Shown here in pieces: positions 30,291 through 41,715 of a stretch of DNA of 64,000 nucleotides (the stretch's first letter is position 1; every line of letters starts with the position of its first letter). Source of the stretch: Burkholderiales bacterium PBB6 (GTDB lineage Bacteria; Pseudomonadota; Gammaproteobacteria; Burkholderiales; Burkholderiaceae_C); the NCBI GenBank assembly GCA_002255925.1, contig NKIH01000001.1, positions 868,001-932,000 of the forward strand. The letters are read 5' to 3'. The notes under the pieces are model-generated. The model worked only from the letters and a program-made list of their open reading frames with translations. It did no database searches and was not told where the DNA came from. Position numbers and translations under genes: made by a program.

Positions 30291-31679
30291 TCAGGCGCCC
30301 GGGAAGCCGGGGGGCATCATCCCCTTCATGCCGCCCATGCGCTTCATCATCTTCATCAGGCCGCCGCCCTTCATCTTCTTCATCATCCCCTGCATCTGGT
30401 CAAACTGGTTGAGCAGGCGGTTGACGTCCTGGATCTGCACACCGGCACCGGTGGCGATGCGGCGCTTGCGGCTGGCCTTGCTCTTGCCATCCATCAGCAA
30501 GCTGGGTTGGCGACGCTCCTTCGCGGTCATCGCGTTCAGGATGCCTTCCATGCGGCGCATGTCCTTCTCGGCGCGGTCCATGTCGCCCTGGCCGGCCTTG
30601 GCGGCCAGGTGCGTCGGCAGCTTGTCCATCAGGCTGCCCAGGCCACCCATCTTCTTCATCTGGCTGATCTGCGACAGGAAGTCGTTGAGGTCGAAGCCGT
30701 CGCCCGAGCGCAGCTTGTCGGCCATCTTCTTGGCGGCGTCCAGGTCAACGCCCTTGGTCACTTCCTCGACCAGCGCCACGATGTCGCCCATGCCGAGCAC
30801 GCGGCCCGCATGGCGCTCGGCGTCGAACACTTCGAGACCGTCGATCTTCTCGGACACACCCGCGAACTTGATGGGCGCGCCGGTGATCTGCCGCACCGAC
30901 ATCGCCGCACCACCGCGTGAGTCGCCGTCGAGCTTGGTCAGCACGATGCCGGTCAGCGGCAAGGCTTCCTTGAAGGCCTTGGCGGTGTTGATCGCGTCCT
31001 GGCCCTGCATGGCGTCCACCACGAACAGGGTTTCAACCGGGTTCAGCACCGCGTGCAGATCGCGGATCTCGGCCATCAGCGCTTCGTCAATCGCCAGGCG
31101 GCCGGCGGTGTCCACCAGCAGCACGTCGAAATAATGCTTCCTGGCCCAATCGAGGGCTGCCAGCGCGATGTCACGCGGCTTCTGGTTCGGCTCAGACGGG
31201 AACCATTCGGCCCCGGCCTGCTTCGTCACGGTCTTCAGCTGTTCGATGGCGGCCGGGCGGTACACGTCGGCGGAAACGGTCAGCACCTTTTTCTTGCGCT
31301 TCTCGATCAGGTGCTTGGCCAGCTTGGCGGTGGTCGTGGTCTTGCCGGCACCTTGCAGGCCGGCCATCAGGATGACCGCCGGCGGCTGCGCATTCAGATT
31401 GATGTCGGCAATGCCTTCACCCATCGTCGCGGCCAACTCCTTCTGCACGATGGAGACCAGCACCTGGCCGGGGTTCAGCGAGCCGACCACTTCCTGGCCC
31501 AGCGCCTTGTCCTTCACGCGGGCGATGAAATCGCGCACCACGGGCAGGGCCACGTCGGCTTCCAGCAGGGCCATGCGCACTTCGCGCAACATGTCCTGGA
31601 CATTCGATTCGGTGATGCGGGCCTGGCCGCGCATGGTCTTGACCAGGCGTGACAGGCGATCGGTGAGGGTAGTGGCCAT
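30291..31679 (-). CDS. ffh: Signal recognition particle protein Ffh
   Basis: A 462-residue SRP54 homologue. The N domain is at about residues 1-85. The G domain has G1 GLQGAGKTTT, the insertion-box SADVYRPAAIEQL, G3 DTAGR and G4 TKLDGDSRGG. The C-terminal M domain is Met/Lys-rich (repeated MMKKMKGGG, MKGMM), where signal peptides and 4.5S RNA bind. The start at 31679 (MATTLTDRLSRL) matches the family. It is divergent from the CcsA-like gene, with about 88 bp between. Confidence 0.98.
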   Translation of the reverse strand: MATTLTDRLSRLVKTMRGQARITESNVQDMLREVRMALLEADVALPVVRDFIARVKDKALGQEVVGSLNPGQVLVSIVQKELAATMGEGIADINLNAQPPAVILMAGLQGAGKTTTTAKLAKHLIEKRKKKVLTVSADVYRPAAIEQLKTVTKQAGAEWFPSEPNQKPRDIALAALDWARKHYFDVLLVDTAGRLAIDEALMAEIRDLHAVLNPVETLFVVDAMQGQDAINTAKAFKEALPLTGIVLTKLDGDSRGGAAMSVRQITGAPIKFAGVSEKIDGLEVFDAERHAGRVLGMGDIVALVEEVTKGVDLDAAKKMADKLRSGDGFDLNDFLSQISQMKKMGGLGSLMDKLPTHLAAKAGQGDMDRAEKDMRRMEGILNAMTAKERRQPSLLMDGKSKASRKRRIATGAGVQIQDVNRLLNQFDQMQGMMKKMKGGGLMKMMKRMGGMKGMMPPGFPGA

Positions 31680-31767
31680 GGCGTTTGCGCTCCTTCGTGC
31701 GGGGTTCACATTCACGCGGGTATGCGTGCAGCGTCGGACGGTTGAGGGGCGCCGGTAAACTGTGCCG

Positions 31768-32577
31768 ATGATTTTATCTGCCGACTACGCCCAGCTGCTG
31801 GCGCTGCTCGCCGCGGCGGCCTATCTGCTTGCCGCCGTACCCGTGCCGAGTGAGCGCCGCTGGCCGGTTCAGGCGCTGGTGGTGGCCTGGGTGCTGCAGG
31901 GCGCGATGCTGGTGGCGGGGGCGGGCGTGTGGGGCCCGCATGAGGCCGGCCTGCGCATCGGTTTTGCGCCCGTGCTGTCGTTCACGATCTGGCTGGTGCT
32001 GGCGGTGCATGGCATCGAAAGCCGCTTTGTACCGATCGCCGGCTTGCGCCGCGCGCTGGCGGTGAGTGGCGCGCTGGCGGTGACGCTGGCCTTCCTGTTT
32101 CCGGGTGAGCTGCGGGCGGTGGCGCATTCGCGCTGGGCGCCGCTGCACTGGGTGCTGGGCATCAGCTCCTACGGCCTGGTGGCGGTGGCCGTGCTGCATG
32201 CGCTGATGCTCGACGCCGCCGAGCGCCAGATGCGCCAGAAGAAGCAGAAGGGGCCGTCCACCGCGCTGGGCATGCCTTTGCTCAAGCTCGAAAAACTCAC
32301 CTTCCGGTTTGTGGAGGCCGGCTTCGTGGTGCTGACGCTGGCGCTGGCGCTGGGCCTTGGCTCCAGTTACTGGCACTGGGACCACAAGACGATCCTGTCG
32401 ATGATGGGCTGGGTGACGCTGGCCGCCTTGCTGGTGGGCCGCCTGTGGCGCGGCTGGCGCGGTCGCCAGGCCACGCGCTGGCTGTATGCGGGCGCCGTGC
32501 TCCTGCTGCTGGCCTATGTGGGTTCGCGCTTCGTGCTGGAAGTGCTGTTGCAGCGCGGCGGGGCAGGGGCTGTCTGA
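31768..32577 (+). CDS. CcsA/YpjD-like cytochrome c assembly family membrane protein
   Basis: A 269-residue polytopic protein with about eight hydrophobic segments. It shows conserved His residues in WAPLHWVLG and a late HWDHKT in a family related to CcsA, where such histidines bind haem. It lies between ffh and the PP0621-type gene, the usual place of this YpjD/HemX-like protein in betaproteobacteria. Its precise role is not established. The ATG at 31768 is preferred to a GTG two codons upstream. The stop overlaps the next start by one base (TGATG). Confidence 0.82.
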   Translation: MILSADYAQLLALLAAAAYLLAAVPVPSERRWPVQALVVAWVLQGAMLVAGAGVWGPHEAGLRIGFAPVLSFTIWLVLAVHGIESRFVPIAGLRRALAVSGALAVTLAFLFPGELRAVAHSRWAPLHWVLGISSYGLVAVAVLHALMLDAAERQMRQKKQKGPSTALGMPLLKLEKLTFRFVEAGFVVLTLALALGLGSSYWHWDHKTILSMMGWVTLAALLVGRLWRGWRGRQATRWLYAGAVLLLLAYVGSRFVLEVLLQRGGAGAV

Positions 32578-32852
32578 TGTGGCGCCTGCTGTTGATCGTG
32601 GCGGTGGTGCTGGTGGTGATGGCCTGGTTGCGCCGGCCGTCATCCAAATCCGGCCAGGCGGCGGAGGTGCCGCCCGAAGCGCCGCCTGAAGCGCCGCCCA
32701 AAGCGCCATCGGCCACTCCCGTAACCGCTGACCCGATGCTGCCCTGCGCCCACTGCGGCCTGCATGTGCCGGCGGCTGAAGCCGTGCAGGACGAGCAAGG
32801 CCGCGCCTATTGCTCGGCGGCGCACCGCGCTGCCGGCCCTGCCGCGCCATGA
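32577..32852 (+). CDS. PP0621-family small zinc-ribbon-like protein
   Basis: A 91-residue protein with an N-terminal transmembrane helix (about residues 3-17), a Pro/Glu/Ala-rich linker of tandem PPEA steps and a C-terminal metal-binding-like module with CAHC near 58-61 and a later YCSAAHR. The order TM-linker-Cys motif matches PP0621-type proteins, whose function is unknown. It overlaps the gene before it by one base and pilS by four, so it is translationally coupled to both. Confidence 0.8.
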   Translation: MWRLLLIVAVVLVVMAWLRRPSSKSGQAAEVPPEAPPEAPPKAPSATPVTADPMLPCAHCGLHVPAAEAVQDEQGRAYCSAAHRAAGPAAP

Positions 32853-34648
32853 GCTGGTTCGGCAAGTCCGGGCCGTCCGGAGAGGCCCGGGCGTCCTCGT
32901 GGCACGGCGGGCGCGACAGCGTCGACGGCAGCGAAGAAAGCCGGCTGCTGGCCGGGCAGATGCGCCATCTGGATGCCGATGGCAACTCTGCGCAGCGGCG
33001 GGTGCTTTCCACTTACCTCGCTTCGCGCGCCATTCTTGGCGTGACGCTGTTGCTGGTGCAGGCCGTGGTCGATGCCCTCACGGGGCGCGCCGGGCCGATG
33101 TCCTGGCTGCTGTGCGCGGCTTACGCGGCGCAGTCACTGGTGTGGTGGCTGTGGCAGGGGCGCGGCCAATCCCGCCGCACGCCCGTCAGCAACGAGTTGC
33201 GCTGGTCGACGGTGGGTGTGGATGCGGTGGTGTTTGGAGCCCTGCATTGGCTCGATCCCTCGTCGACGCTGAATTACGCGGCCCTGCTGGTGCTGCCGGT
33301 GCTGATGGCTGGCGTGCTGATGTCCCGCACGTCCGCACTGGCGATTGCGTCCTTGCTGGCGCTGGCGCTGCTGGCCGTGGCGTTTCGCCGGGCGTTTGGC
33401 ATCAACGAGCTGGCCGTGCTGCTGCCCCAGGCGGGCCTGGCCGGCATGGGCTTGTTCCTCATCACGCTGGTGGCGGGCCAGCTGGCGGCCTGGCTGGCCC
33501 GGGAAGAGGGGCGCGCGCTGGGCGGCCTGGAGCTGGCGCGACAGCAAGGTGAGTTGAGCCGCCTGGTGATCGACGAGATGAGCGATGGCGTGCTGGTGGT
33601 GGATCGCCAGGGCCGCGTGCATGCGGCCAATCCGGCAGCGCGCCAGCTCTTGTCAGAGAAGGGCGATTGCCCGACGCCGCCGTTTTCACTGCATGCGGAA
33701 GCGGGCTGGCGCTCGTTGGTGACCTCGGTGGAGGCGGCTTACCAGCGTGGCCGCTGGCCCTCTCAAGGCCTGGATTTGACGCTGGCCGCCAGCGATGAAT
33801 CGCCCCGTTCGGTGCGCGTGCGGGCACGCTTCACGCGCGGTCGGCGCACGTCGGCCGAGGCGCCCACGTCGGTGCGCAACGAGGTGCTGGCTGTGCTGTT
33901 CCTGGAAGAGCTGCGCAGCCTGCTGGCGCGCCAGCGACAAGAGCGGCTGGCGGCGATGGGCCGGGTTTCGGCCGGCATCGCCCATGAAATTCGCAACCCG
34001 CTGGCGGCCGTGGCGCAGGCCAACGCCTTGCTGCAGGAAGATGCGCTCCGGCCCGACCAGCAGCGTCTGGTCCGCATCATGGCCGACAACGTGGAGCGCC
34101 TGAAGCGCATCGTTGACGACGTGATGGAAGCTGCGCCCGGCAAGTCGGCGCCGTCCACCAGCTTTGATGCCAATGCCGAAGTGGCGGCGATCTGCAGCGA
34201 ATGGGCGCGCACCAGCGGTGTGGCGTTGGGCACGCTCAGCCGTCTGCGCGTAGACCTACCCGCCGACCCGCTCGGCGTGTCGTTTGATGTGGAGCACCTG
34301 CGCCGCGTGCTGGTCAATCTGCTCGACAACGCCTGGCGCCACGCCCGTGAACATGCAGGCTCGGTGCTTGTGACACTGGAAGCGGCCGATGCCGGCGTTG
34401 CGCGTCTGTCAGTGGCGAGCGACGGTGATCTGATCGCGCCTGACGTGGAGCCGCACCTGTTCGAGCCCTTCCACTCCACGCGCAGCCGCGGCACCGGCCT
34501 GGGCCTCTACATCTGCCGCGAGCTGTGCGTGCGGCACGGTGGCAGCATCGATTACCTGCGCCGCCCCGATCAGCGGCACGGCAATGTATTTCAAGTGGTG
34601 ATGCGGCGCGACTCGGTGCTGGCAGAAGGACGATTGCGCTATGAATGA
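32849..34648 (+). CDS. pilS: Sensor histidine kinase PilS
   Basis: A 599-residue membrane kinase that with PilR controls pilin transcription. Six hydrophobic segments (about residues 55-215) form the sensor. A PAS-like domain follows at about 235-350. The dimerisation domain has phospho-acceptor His379 in IAHEIRNPLAAV, and the ATPase domain carries the N box (LVNLLDNAWRHA) and G box (TGLGLYICREL). The start at 32849 overlaps the gene before it by four bases; pilR overlaps its end by eight. The N-terminal 45 residues before the first membrane segment are charged and longer than in Pseudomonas PilS. Confidence 0.93.
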   Translation: MSWFGKSGPSGEARASSWHGGRDSVDGSEESRLLAGQMRHLDADGNSAQRRVLSTYLASRAILGVTLLLVQAVVDALTGRAGPMSWLLCAAYAAQSLVWWLWQGRGQSRRTPVSNELRWSTVGVDAVVFGALHWLDPSSTLNYAALLVLPVLMAGVLMSRTSALAIASLLALALLAVAFRRAFGINELAVLLPQAGLAGMGLFLITLVAGQLAAWLAREEGRALGGLELARQQGELSRLVIDEMSDGVLVVDRQGRVHAANPAARQLLSEKGDCPTPPFSLHAEAGWRSLVTSVEAAYQRGRWPSQGLDLTLAASDESPRSVRVRARFTRGRRTSAEAPTSVRNEVLAVLFLEELRSLLARQRQERLAAMGRVSAGIAHEIRNPLAAVAQANALLQEDALRPDQQRLVRIMADNVERLKRIVDDVMEAAPGKSAPSTSFDANAEVAAICSEWARTSGVALGTLSRLRVDLPADPLGVSFDVEHLRRVLVNLLDNAWRHAREHAGSVLVTLEAADAGVARLSVASDGDLIAPDVEPHLFEPFHSTRSRGTGLGLYICRELCVRHGGSIDYLRRPDQRHGNVFQVVMRRDSVLAEGRLRYE

Positions 34649-36134
34649 CAACCAGATCGGCAACCGCATTCTGGTGGTGGACGACGAGCCCGACCTGTTG
34701 ACCCTGTATGAGCTGACGCTGCTGCGCGAAGGTTATGAGGTTGACGTGGCTGCCAGCGTCAGCGAGGCCTGGCAACTGCTGGGCGAGACACGCTACGGCG
34801 TGGTGATTTCCGACATGCGCTTGCCGGATGGCACGGGGCTGGAGCTCATGCGCCGCATGGAGCAGGCCGGACGCACCGAGAAGGTCATCGTCATCACCGC
34901 GTATGGATCTGCCGAGAACGCGGTCGAGGCCTTGAAGGCCGGCGCGTTTGACTACCTGACCAAGCCGGTCGAGCCCAAGCAGTTCCGCGCGGTGGTGGCG
35001 TCGGCCACTGGGCGTATTGCGGCCTCTGCACCTGTTTCTGCCGCGCGGCCCGCCACGGTGGCCTCGGCCAGCCCGCTGTCGCGGCTGGCGGGGCGCTCGC
35101 CCGCCATGCGCCAGGTGCACGAGATGGTCGAGAAGGTGGCGCGCAGCATGGCGCCCGTGCTGGTCAACGGCGAATCCGGCACCGGCAAGGAACTGGTGGC
35201 CTGCGCCATCCACGACGTCAGCGCCCGCAGTGGCCAGCCGTTTGTTGCGGTGAACTGTGGCGCCATCCCCGAGCATCTGCTGGAGAGCGAGTTTTTCGGT
35301 TACCGCAAGGGTGCCTTCACCGGGGCCAATGAAGACCGCGGCGGCTTCTTCCAGGCGGCCCAGGGCGGCACCTTGTTCCTCGACGAAATTGGTGATCTGC
35401 CGCTGGCCATGCAGGCCAAGCTGCTGCGGGTCATCCAGGAGCGCTCGGTGCGTCCGGTGGGGGCCACCCAGGAGCAACCGCTGAACGTGCGCATCGTCAG
35501 TGCCACCCACAAGGACCTGGCCGCGGAAGTGGTGGCCGGCCGGTTTCGCCAGGACTTGTTCTACCGCCTGAACGTCATCGGCATCCAGGTGCCGCCGCTG
35601 CGTGACCGTCTGGCGGATCTGGACGACATCTGCCGCGCGCTGCTCGACCGCATCGCCCGCGACGCTGGCGTGTTCCCTGCGCCGGTGTTGTCGCCGGAGG
35701 CGCGACTGCGGCTGGCCCGTTACCCGTTCCCGGGCAATGTGCGTGAGCTGGAGAACCTGCTGAATCGCGCGGTGGCGCTCAGTGCCAGTGAGCTGATCGA
35801 AGCTGCTGACCTGGGCCTGCCGGAACAGTTGTTCGTGCACAGCGGGCCCGGGGCGCTGGCAGAGCTGGATACACCGCTGGAGGCGCCTTCTGCGGTGTCG
35901 GCAACAGCATCTCCCCTGCCGGCCGAGACCGCGGTGCCTGATCTGCCTGCTGACCTGGCGATCTATCTGGATGACGTGGAGCGGGTGCTGCTGACGCGCG
36001 CCCTCAAGGAGCACGGCTTCAATCGCACGGCCGCAGGCGCGCGCCTGGGCCTGACCCTGCGCCAGATGCGCTACCGCATGGCCCGCCTCGGCATCACCGA
36101 AGGTGGGAGCGACGCCGAGGGTCTGGATGCCTGA
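34641..36134 (+). CDS. pilR: Sigma-54 response regulator PilR
   Basis: A 497-residue NtrC-family activator. The receiver domain has phosphoacceptor Asp58 in VISDMRLPDG. The AAA+ domain shows Walker A GESGTGKE, the sigma-54 contact loop GAFTGA and Walker B TLFLDEIGDL. The C-terminal Fis-type helix-turn-helix includes EHGFNRTAAGARLGLTLRQMRYRM. It is expected to activate pilA at a sigma-54 promoter outside the window. It overlaps pilS by eight bases and ampD by eight. Confidence 0.95.
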   Translation: MNDNQIGNRILVVDDEPDLLTLYELTLLREGYEVDVAASVSEAWQLLGETRYGVVISDMRLPDGTGLELMRRMEQAGRTEKVIVITAYGSAENAVEALKAGAFDYLTKPVEPKQFRAVVASATGRIAASAPVSAARPATVASASPLSRLAGRSPAMRQVHEMVEKVARSMAPVLVNGESGTGKELVACAIHDVSARSGQPFVAVNCGAIPEHLLESEFFGYRKGAFTGANEDRGGFFQAAQGGTLFLDEIGDLPLAMQAKLLRVIQERSVRPVGATQEQPLNVRIVSATHKDLAAEVVAGRFRQDLFYRLNVIGIQVPPLRDRLADLDDICRALLDRIARDAGVFPAPVLSPEARLRLARYPFPGNVRELENLLNRAVALSASELIEAADLGLPEQLFVHSGPGALAELDTPLEAPSAVSATASPLPAETAVPDLPADLAIYLDDVERVLLTRALKEHGFNRTAAGARLGLTLRQMRYRMARLGITEGGSDAEGLDA

Positions 36135-36720
36135 GGTGCCTGCATCGCAGTGGCGCGCTGGCTGGTGGTCTGGTGCGCGGGCCTGCCCGTCGCCCAACTT
36201 CGGTCAGCGGCCCGCTGGTGTGCCCATCACGCTGGCCTTGCTGCACTCCATCAGCTTGCCGCCGGGCGTGTACGGCGGCCCGCACATCGACCGCCTTTTC
36301 ACCAACACGCTGGACTGGGACGAGCATCCGTACTTTCAGGGCATCCGCGGCCTGGAGGTGTCGTCGCATTTCGTGATCAGCCGGCTCGGCGCGGTCACCC
36401 AGTACGTGTCGTGTGATGACCGTGCCTGGCACGCGGGTCGGTCGGTGTGGGAAGGGCGCGACAACTGCAACGACTGGTCGATCGGCATCGAGCTGGAGGG
36501 GCTTGAAGGCGAGGTTTTTGAGCCGGCCCAATATGTGGCCCTTGGTGAATTGCTTGTGGCGCTGGCAGCGAATTACCCGATCGAAATTGTGGCGGGCCAT
36601 GAGCACGTGGCACCCGGCCGCAAACTCGATCCGGGGCCAGGGTTCAACTGGAACAAGGTCGGTGCCTTGATGAAGGCGCAGGGCTGGCGCTGGCCGGCCG
36701 GCGTGCTTGACGCAGACTGA
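36127..36720 (+). CDS. ampD: 1,6-anhydro-N-acetylmuramyl-L-alanine amidase AmpD
   Basis: A 197-residue cytoplasmic zinc amidase that splits anhydro-muropeptides during wall recycling, a step that also influences beta-lactamase induction. Zinc ligands are in LLHSISLPP (His40), GHEHVAPGRKLDPGPGF (late His and Asp), and the catalytic region is NDWSIGIELEG. The ATG at 36127 overlaps the pilR stop region by eight bases. Together with the lytic transglycosylase and Mpl elsewhere in the window it completes part of the recycling path. Confidence 0.95.
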   Translation: MPEVPASQWRAGWWSGARACPSPNFGQRPAGVPITLALLHSISLPPGVYGGPHIDRLFTNTLDWDEHPYFQGIRGLEVSSHFVISRLGAVTQYVSCDDRAWHAGRSVWEGRDNCNDWSIGIELEGLEGEVFEPAQYVALGELLVALAANYPIEIVAGHEHVAPGRKLDPGPGFNWNKVGALMKAQGWRWPAGVLDAD

Positions 36721-36875
36721 GTTTTTTGCAGCCGCGCCTTGATTGGCGCGCCTCTGCGGAGGAAATGCGCCGGGAGGCCGCATGGTTGCTCGATCGGCGG
36801 GTTTTCTGCCCTCGTGCTGCTGCTGAAATAGGCGCCCGTGGATCAAAATCTGCGGAGACGTCAAGAGGGATGTTC

Positions 36876-36922
36876 ACGCTATATCTAGTGCTTGAGGTGC
36901 CCTGGACCCCCAGATATAGTGT
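36876..36922. promoter_or_regulatory. Tandem NrdR boxes upstream of nrdA
   Basis: Two 16-bp sites match the NrdR consensus ACACwATATATwGTGT: 36876-36891 (ACGCTATATCTAGTGC, 13 of 16) and 36907-36922 (ending GATATAGTGT, 12 of 16). Their starts are 31 bp apart, three helical turns, the known spacing for this repressor. The second overlaps the predicted -10 and the first ends at the -35. Confidence 0.85.
36892..36920 (+). promoter_or_regulatory. Sigma-70 promoter of nrdA
   Basis: TTGAGG (36892-36897), a 17-bp spacer and TATAGT (36915-36920). The -10 lies inside the second NrdR box, so bound NrdR would block RNA polymerase. The expected start is near 36927. Confidence 0.7.
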
Positions 36923-36927
36923 CTGCT

Positions 36928-37216
36928 TGTGCTAACCTACAAGCCTTGTCGCAGCACCCTCATGCAGCCACCAGATCCCTTCATCGCCCGCCCCAAGGCG
37001 GCGCATGTCGCCCGGAATTCCAGCGTGAATCCGGCCCGGTTTGGTGCATTGGCCGAGGGCCGCTGTCGACGACGATGAGGTGACGTGTCCGCCAAGGCGG
37101 ACCCCGACACCAAGCCACCACGGATGCCGGCGACAACTGTCGTCAGCGCTAGCTTTTTCTGGTCGCGGTGAATGTCACCGGGCTCGCAGTCTTTCAACAT
37201 ATTTAGAGGGGAAACC
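36928..37216 (+). other. Long nrdA leader (about 290 nt)
   Basis: This non-coding stretch after the ampD gene and nrdA promoter has several inverted repeats: GGCC-GAG-GGCC at 37051-37061, a GTGTC/GACAC-bounded hairpin at 37085-37110, CGACA/TGTCG at 37131-37142 and a perfect CGGTGA-ATG-TCACCG hairpin at 37166-37180. It also contains a 38-codon ORF at 36962-37078 (starting MQPPDPF, ending CRRR) without a clear Shine-Dalgarno site. No Rfam class is recognised by eye. The remaining 36721-36875 holds nothing I can identify. Confidence 0.45.
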
Positions 37217-40126
<2,910 letters not shown>

Positions 40127-40240
40127 GCCCCGAGCCGGTCATCAACGTCTCGCACTTCAACGCGATCTGATGAGCGTGTTGCAGGTCCTCGCAGCGATGC
40201 AGGCCTGCAACAACGACATCGGTTTGATGTCAAGAAGTGC

Positions 40241-40269
40241 TTGGTGTTTGAACACAACACTCCGATAAT
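40241..40269 (+). promoter_or_regulatory. Candidate sigma-70 promoter of nrdB
   Basis: TTGGTG, a 17-bp spacer and GATAAT in the nrdA-nrdB gap, about 23 bp before the nrdB start. A small palindrome (GTGTT-TG-AACAC) overlaps the spacer. No NrdR box is seen here, so nrdB may also depend on read-through from nrdA. Confidence 0.5.
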
Positions 40270-40292
40270 TCGACCCCATAGGAAACACACAC

Positions 40293-41498
40293 ATGCTGGT
40301 CTGGGAAGACGAACCTCGTACCCCGCCGTCACCTGCTCAACGCACCGCTCCTGGCCTGTCCAGTGACCCGCGGAATGTGACCCCAACGAACCAACCTTCG
40401 CATGCATCTTCGATGTCTGCGGCTGTGTCCTCCTCTCCTGTTTCCGCATCTGCTGCGGCACCGGCTGAAGCCCCGACGCAACGCCGTGTGAACGTCGCCG
40501 ACAAGCGCATCATCAACGGCCAGACTGACGTGAATCAGCTGGTGCCGTTCAAGTACAAGTGGGCCTGGGAAAAGTACCTCGCCACCTGCGCCAACCATTG
40601 GATGCCGCAGGAAGTGAACATGAGCCGCGACATCGCGCTCTGGAAAGACCCGAACGGTCTGACCGAAGACGAGCGCCGCATCATCAAGCGCAACCTCGGC
40701 TTCTTCGTCACCGCCGATTCGCTGGCCGCGAACAACATCGTGCTGGGCACTTATCGTCACATCACTGCGCCTGAGGCTCGCCAGTTCCTGCTGCGCCAGG
40801 CCTTTGAAGAAGCGATCCACACGCACGCCTACCAGTACATCGTCGAGAGCCTGGGCCTGGACGAGAGCGAGATCTTCAACGCGTACAACGAAGTCCAGTC
40901 GATCCGCGACAAGGACCAGTTCCTGATCCCCTTCATCGAAGCGATCATGAAGCCGGAGTTCGTCACGGGTACGCCCGAGACCGACCAGACGTTGCTGAAG
41001 TCGCTCATCGTTTTTGCGTGCCTGATGGAAGGCCTGTTCTTCTACGTCGGCTTCACGCAGATCCTCGCGATGGGTCGCCAGAACAAGATGACCGGTGCTG
41101 CCGAGCAGTACCAGTACATCCTGCGCGACGAGTCGATGCACTGCAACTTCGGCATCGACCTGATCAACCAGATCAAGCTGGAGAACCCGCACCTGTGGAC
41201 GGCCGAGTTCAAGGCCGAAATCAAGGCGCTGTTCCTGAAGGCCGTCGAGCTCGAATATCGCTACGCCGAAGACACCATGCCACGTGGCGTGCTGGGTCTG
41301 AACGCGTCGATGTTCAAGGGCTATCTGCGCTACATCGCCAACCGCCGCGCGACCCAGATCGGTCTCGAGGCGCTGTTCCCGAACGAGGAAAACCCGTTCC
41401 CGTGGATGAGCGAAATGATCGACCTGAAGAAGGAACGCAATTTCTTTGAAACGCGTGTCATCGAGTATCAATCCGGTGGCGCACTGAGCTGGGACTGA
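40293..41498 (+). CDS. nrdB: Ribonucleoside-diphosphate reductase, beta subunit
   Basis: A 401-residue radical-generating subunit. After a Ser/Ala/Pro-rich N-terminal extension of about 65 residues comes the ferritin-like core. Metal ligands are visible: Asp in VTADSLAAN, Glu and His in [12 protein letters not shown], and later EEAxxH-type helices. The residue four after that His is Tyr (HTHAY), the position of the stable tyrosyl radical, so it looks class Ia rather than the Tyr-less class Ic, though the overall flavour ([17 protein letters not shown]) is close to the chlamydial branch. The start at 40293 gives MLVWEDEP; an internal ATG is possible. Confidence 0.96.
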   Translation: MLVWEDEPRTPPSPAQRTAPGLSSDPRNVTPTNQPSHASSMSAAVSSSPVSASAAAPAEAPTQRRVNVADKRIINGQTDVNQLVPFKYKWAWEKYLATCANHWMPQEVNMSRDIALWKDPNGLTEDERRIIKRNLGFFVTADSLAANNIVLGTYRHITAPEARQFLLRQAFEEAIHTHAYQYIVESLGLDESEIFNAYNEVQSIRDKDQFLIPFIEAIMKPEFVTGTPETDQTLLKSLIVFACLMEGLFFYVGFTQILAMGRQNKMTGAAEQYQYILRDESMHCNFGIDLINQIKLENPHLWTAEFKAEIKALFLKAVELEYRYAEDTMPRGVLGLNASMFKGYLRYIANRRATQIGLEALFPNEENPFPWMSEMIDLKKERNFFETRVIEYQSGGALSWD

Positions 41499-41715
41499 CC
41501 ACCGGCGCGGCCGGCGTTGTCCTGACGAGAGAGATCAAGATCCGCAACTCGGATCAGCAAGGCCGAACAGAAGCCGAGCATGCGAGTTGCCTCCCCGTTC
41601 ACCGCACCGGGGGAGCCTGGCGGCACCAAGCTGCGTCAGGAATACCAACGGGCGGTGGATCGCCGGGCTGTATCGAGCGGCCCGGTGTACTTGCAACTTG
41701 ATCAAGGAGTTAGTT

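Noticed and set aside
36928..37216. Cobalamin riboswitch in the nrdA leader
   Set aside because: Such switches control class II reductases or their alternatives, so I looked for the B12 box and core. Neither the GCAACTGT-type core nor the CAGGAGACC-type box is present.
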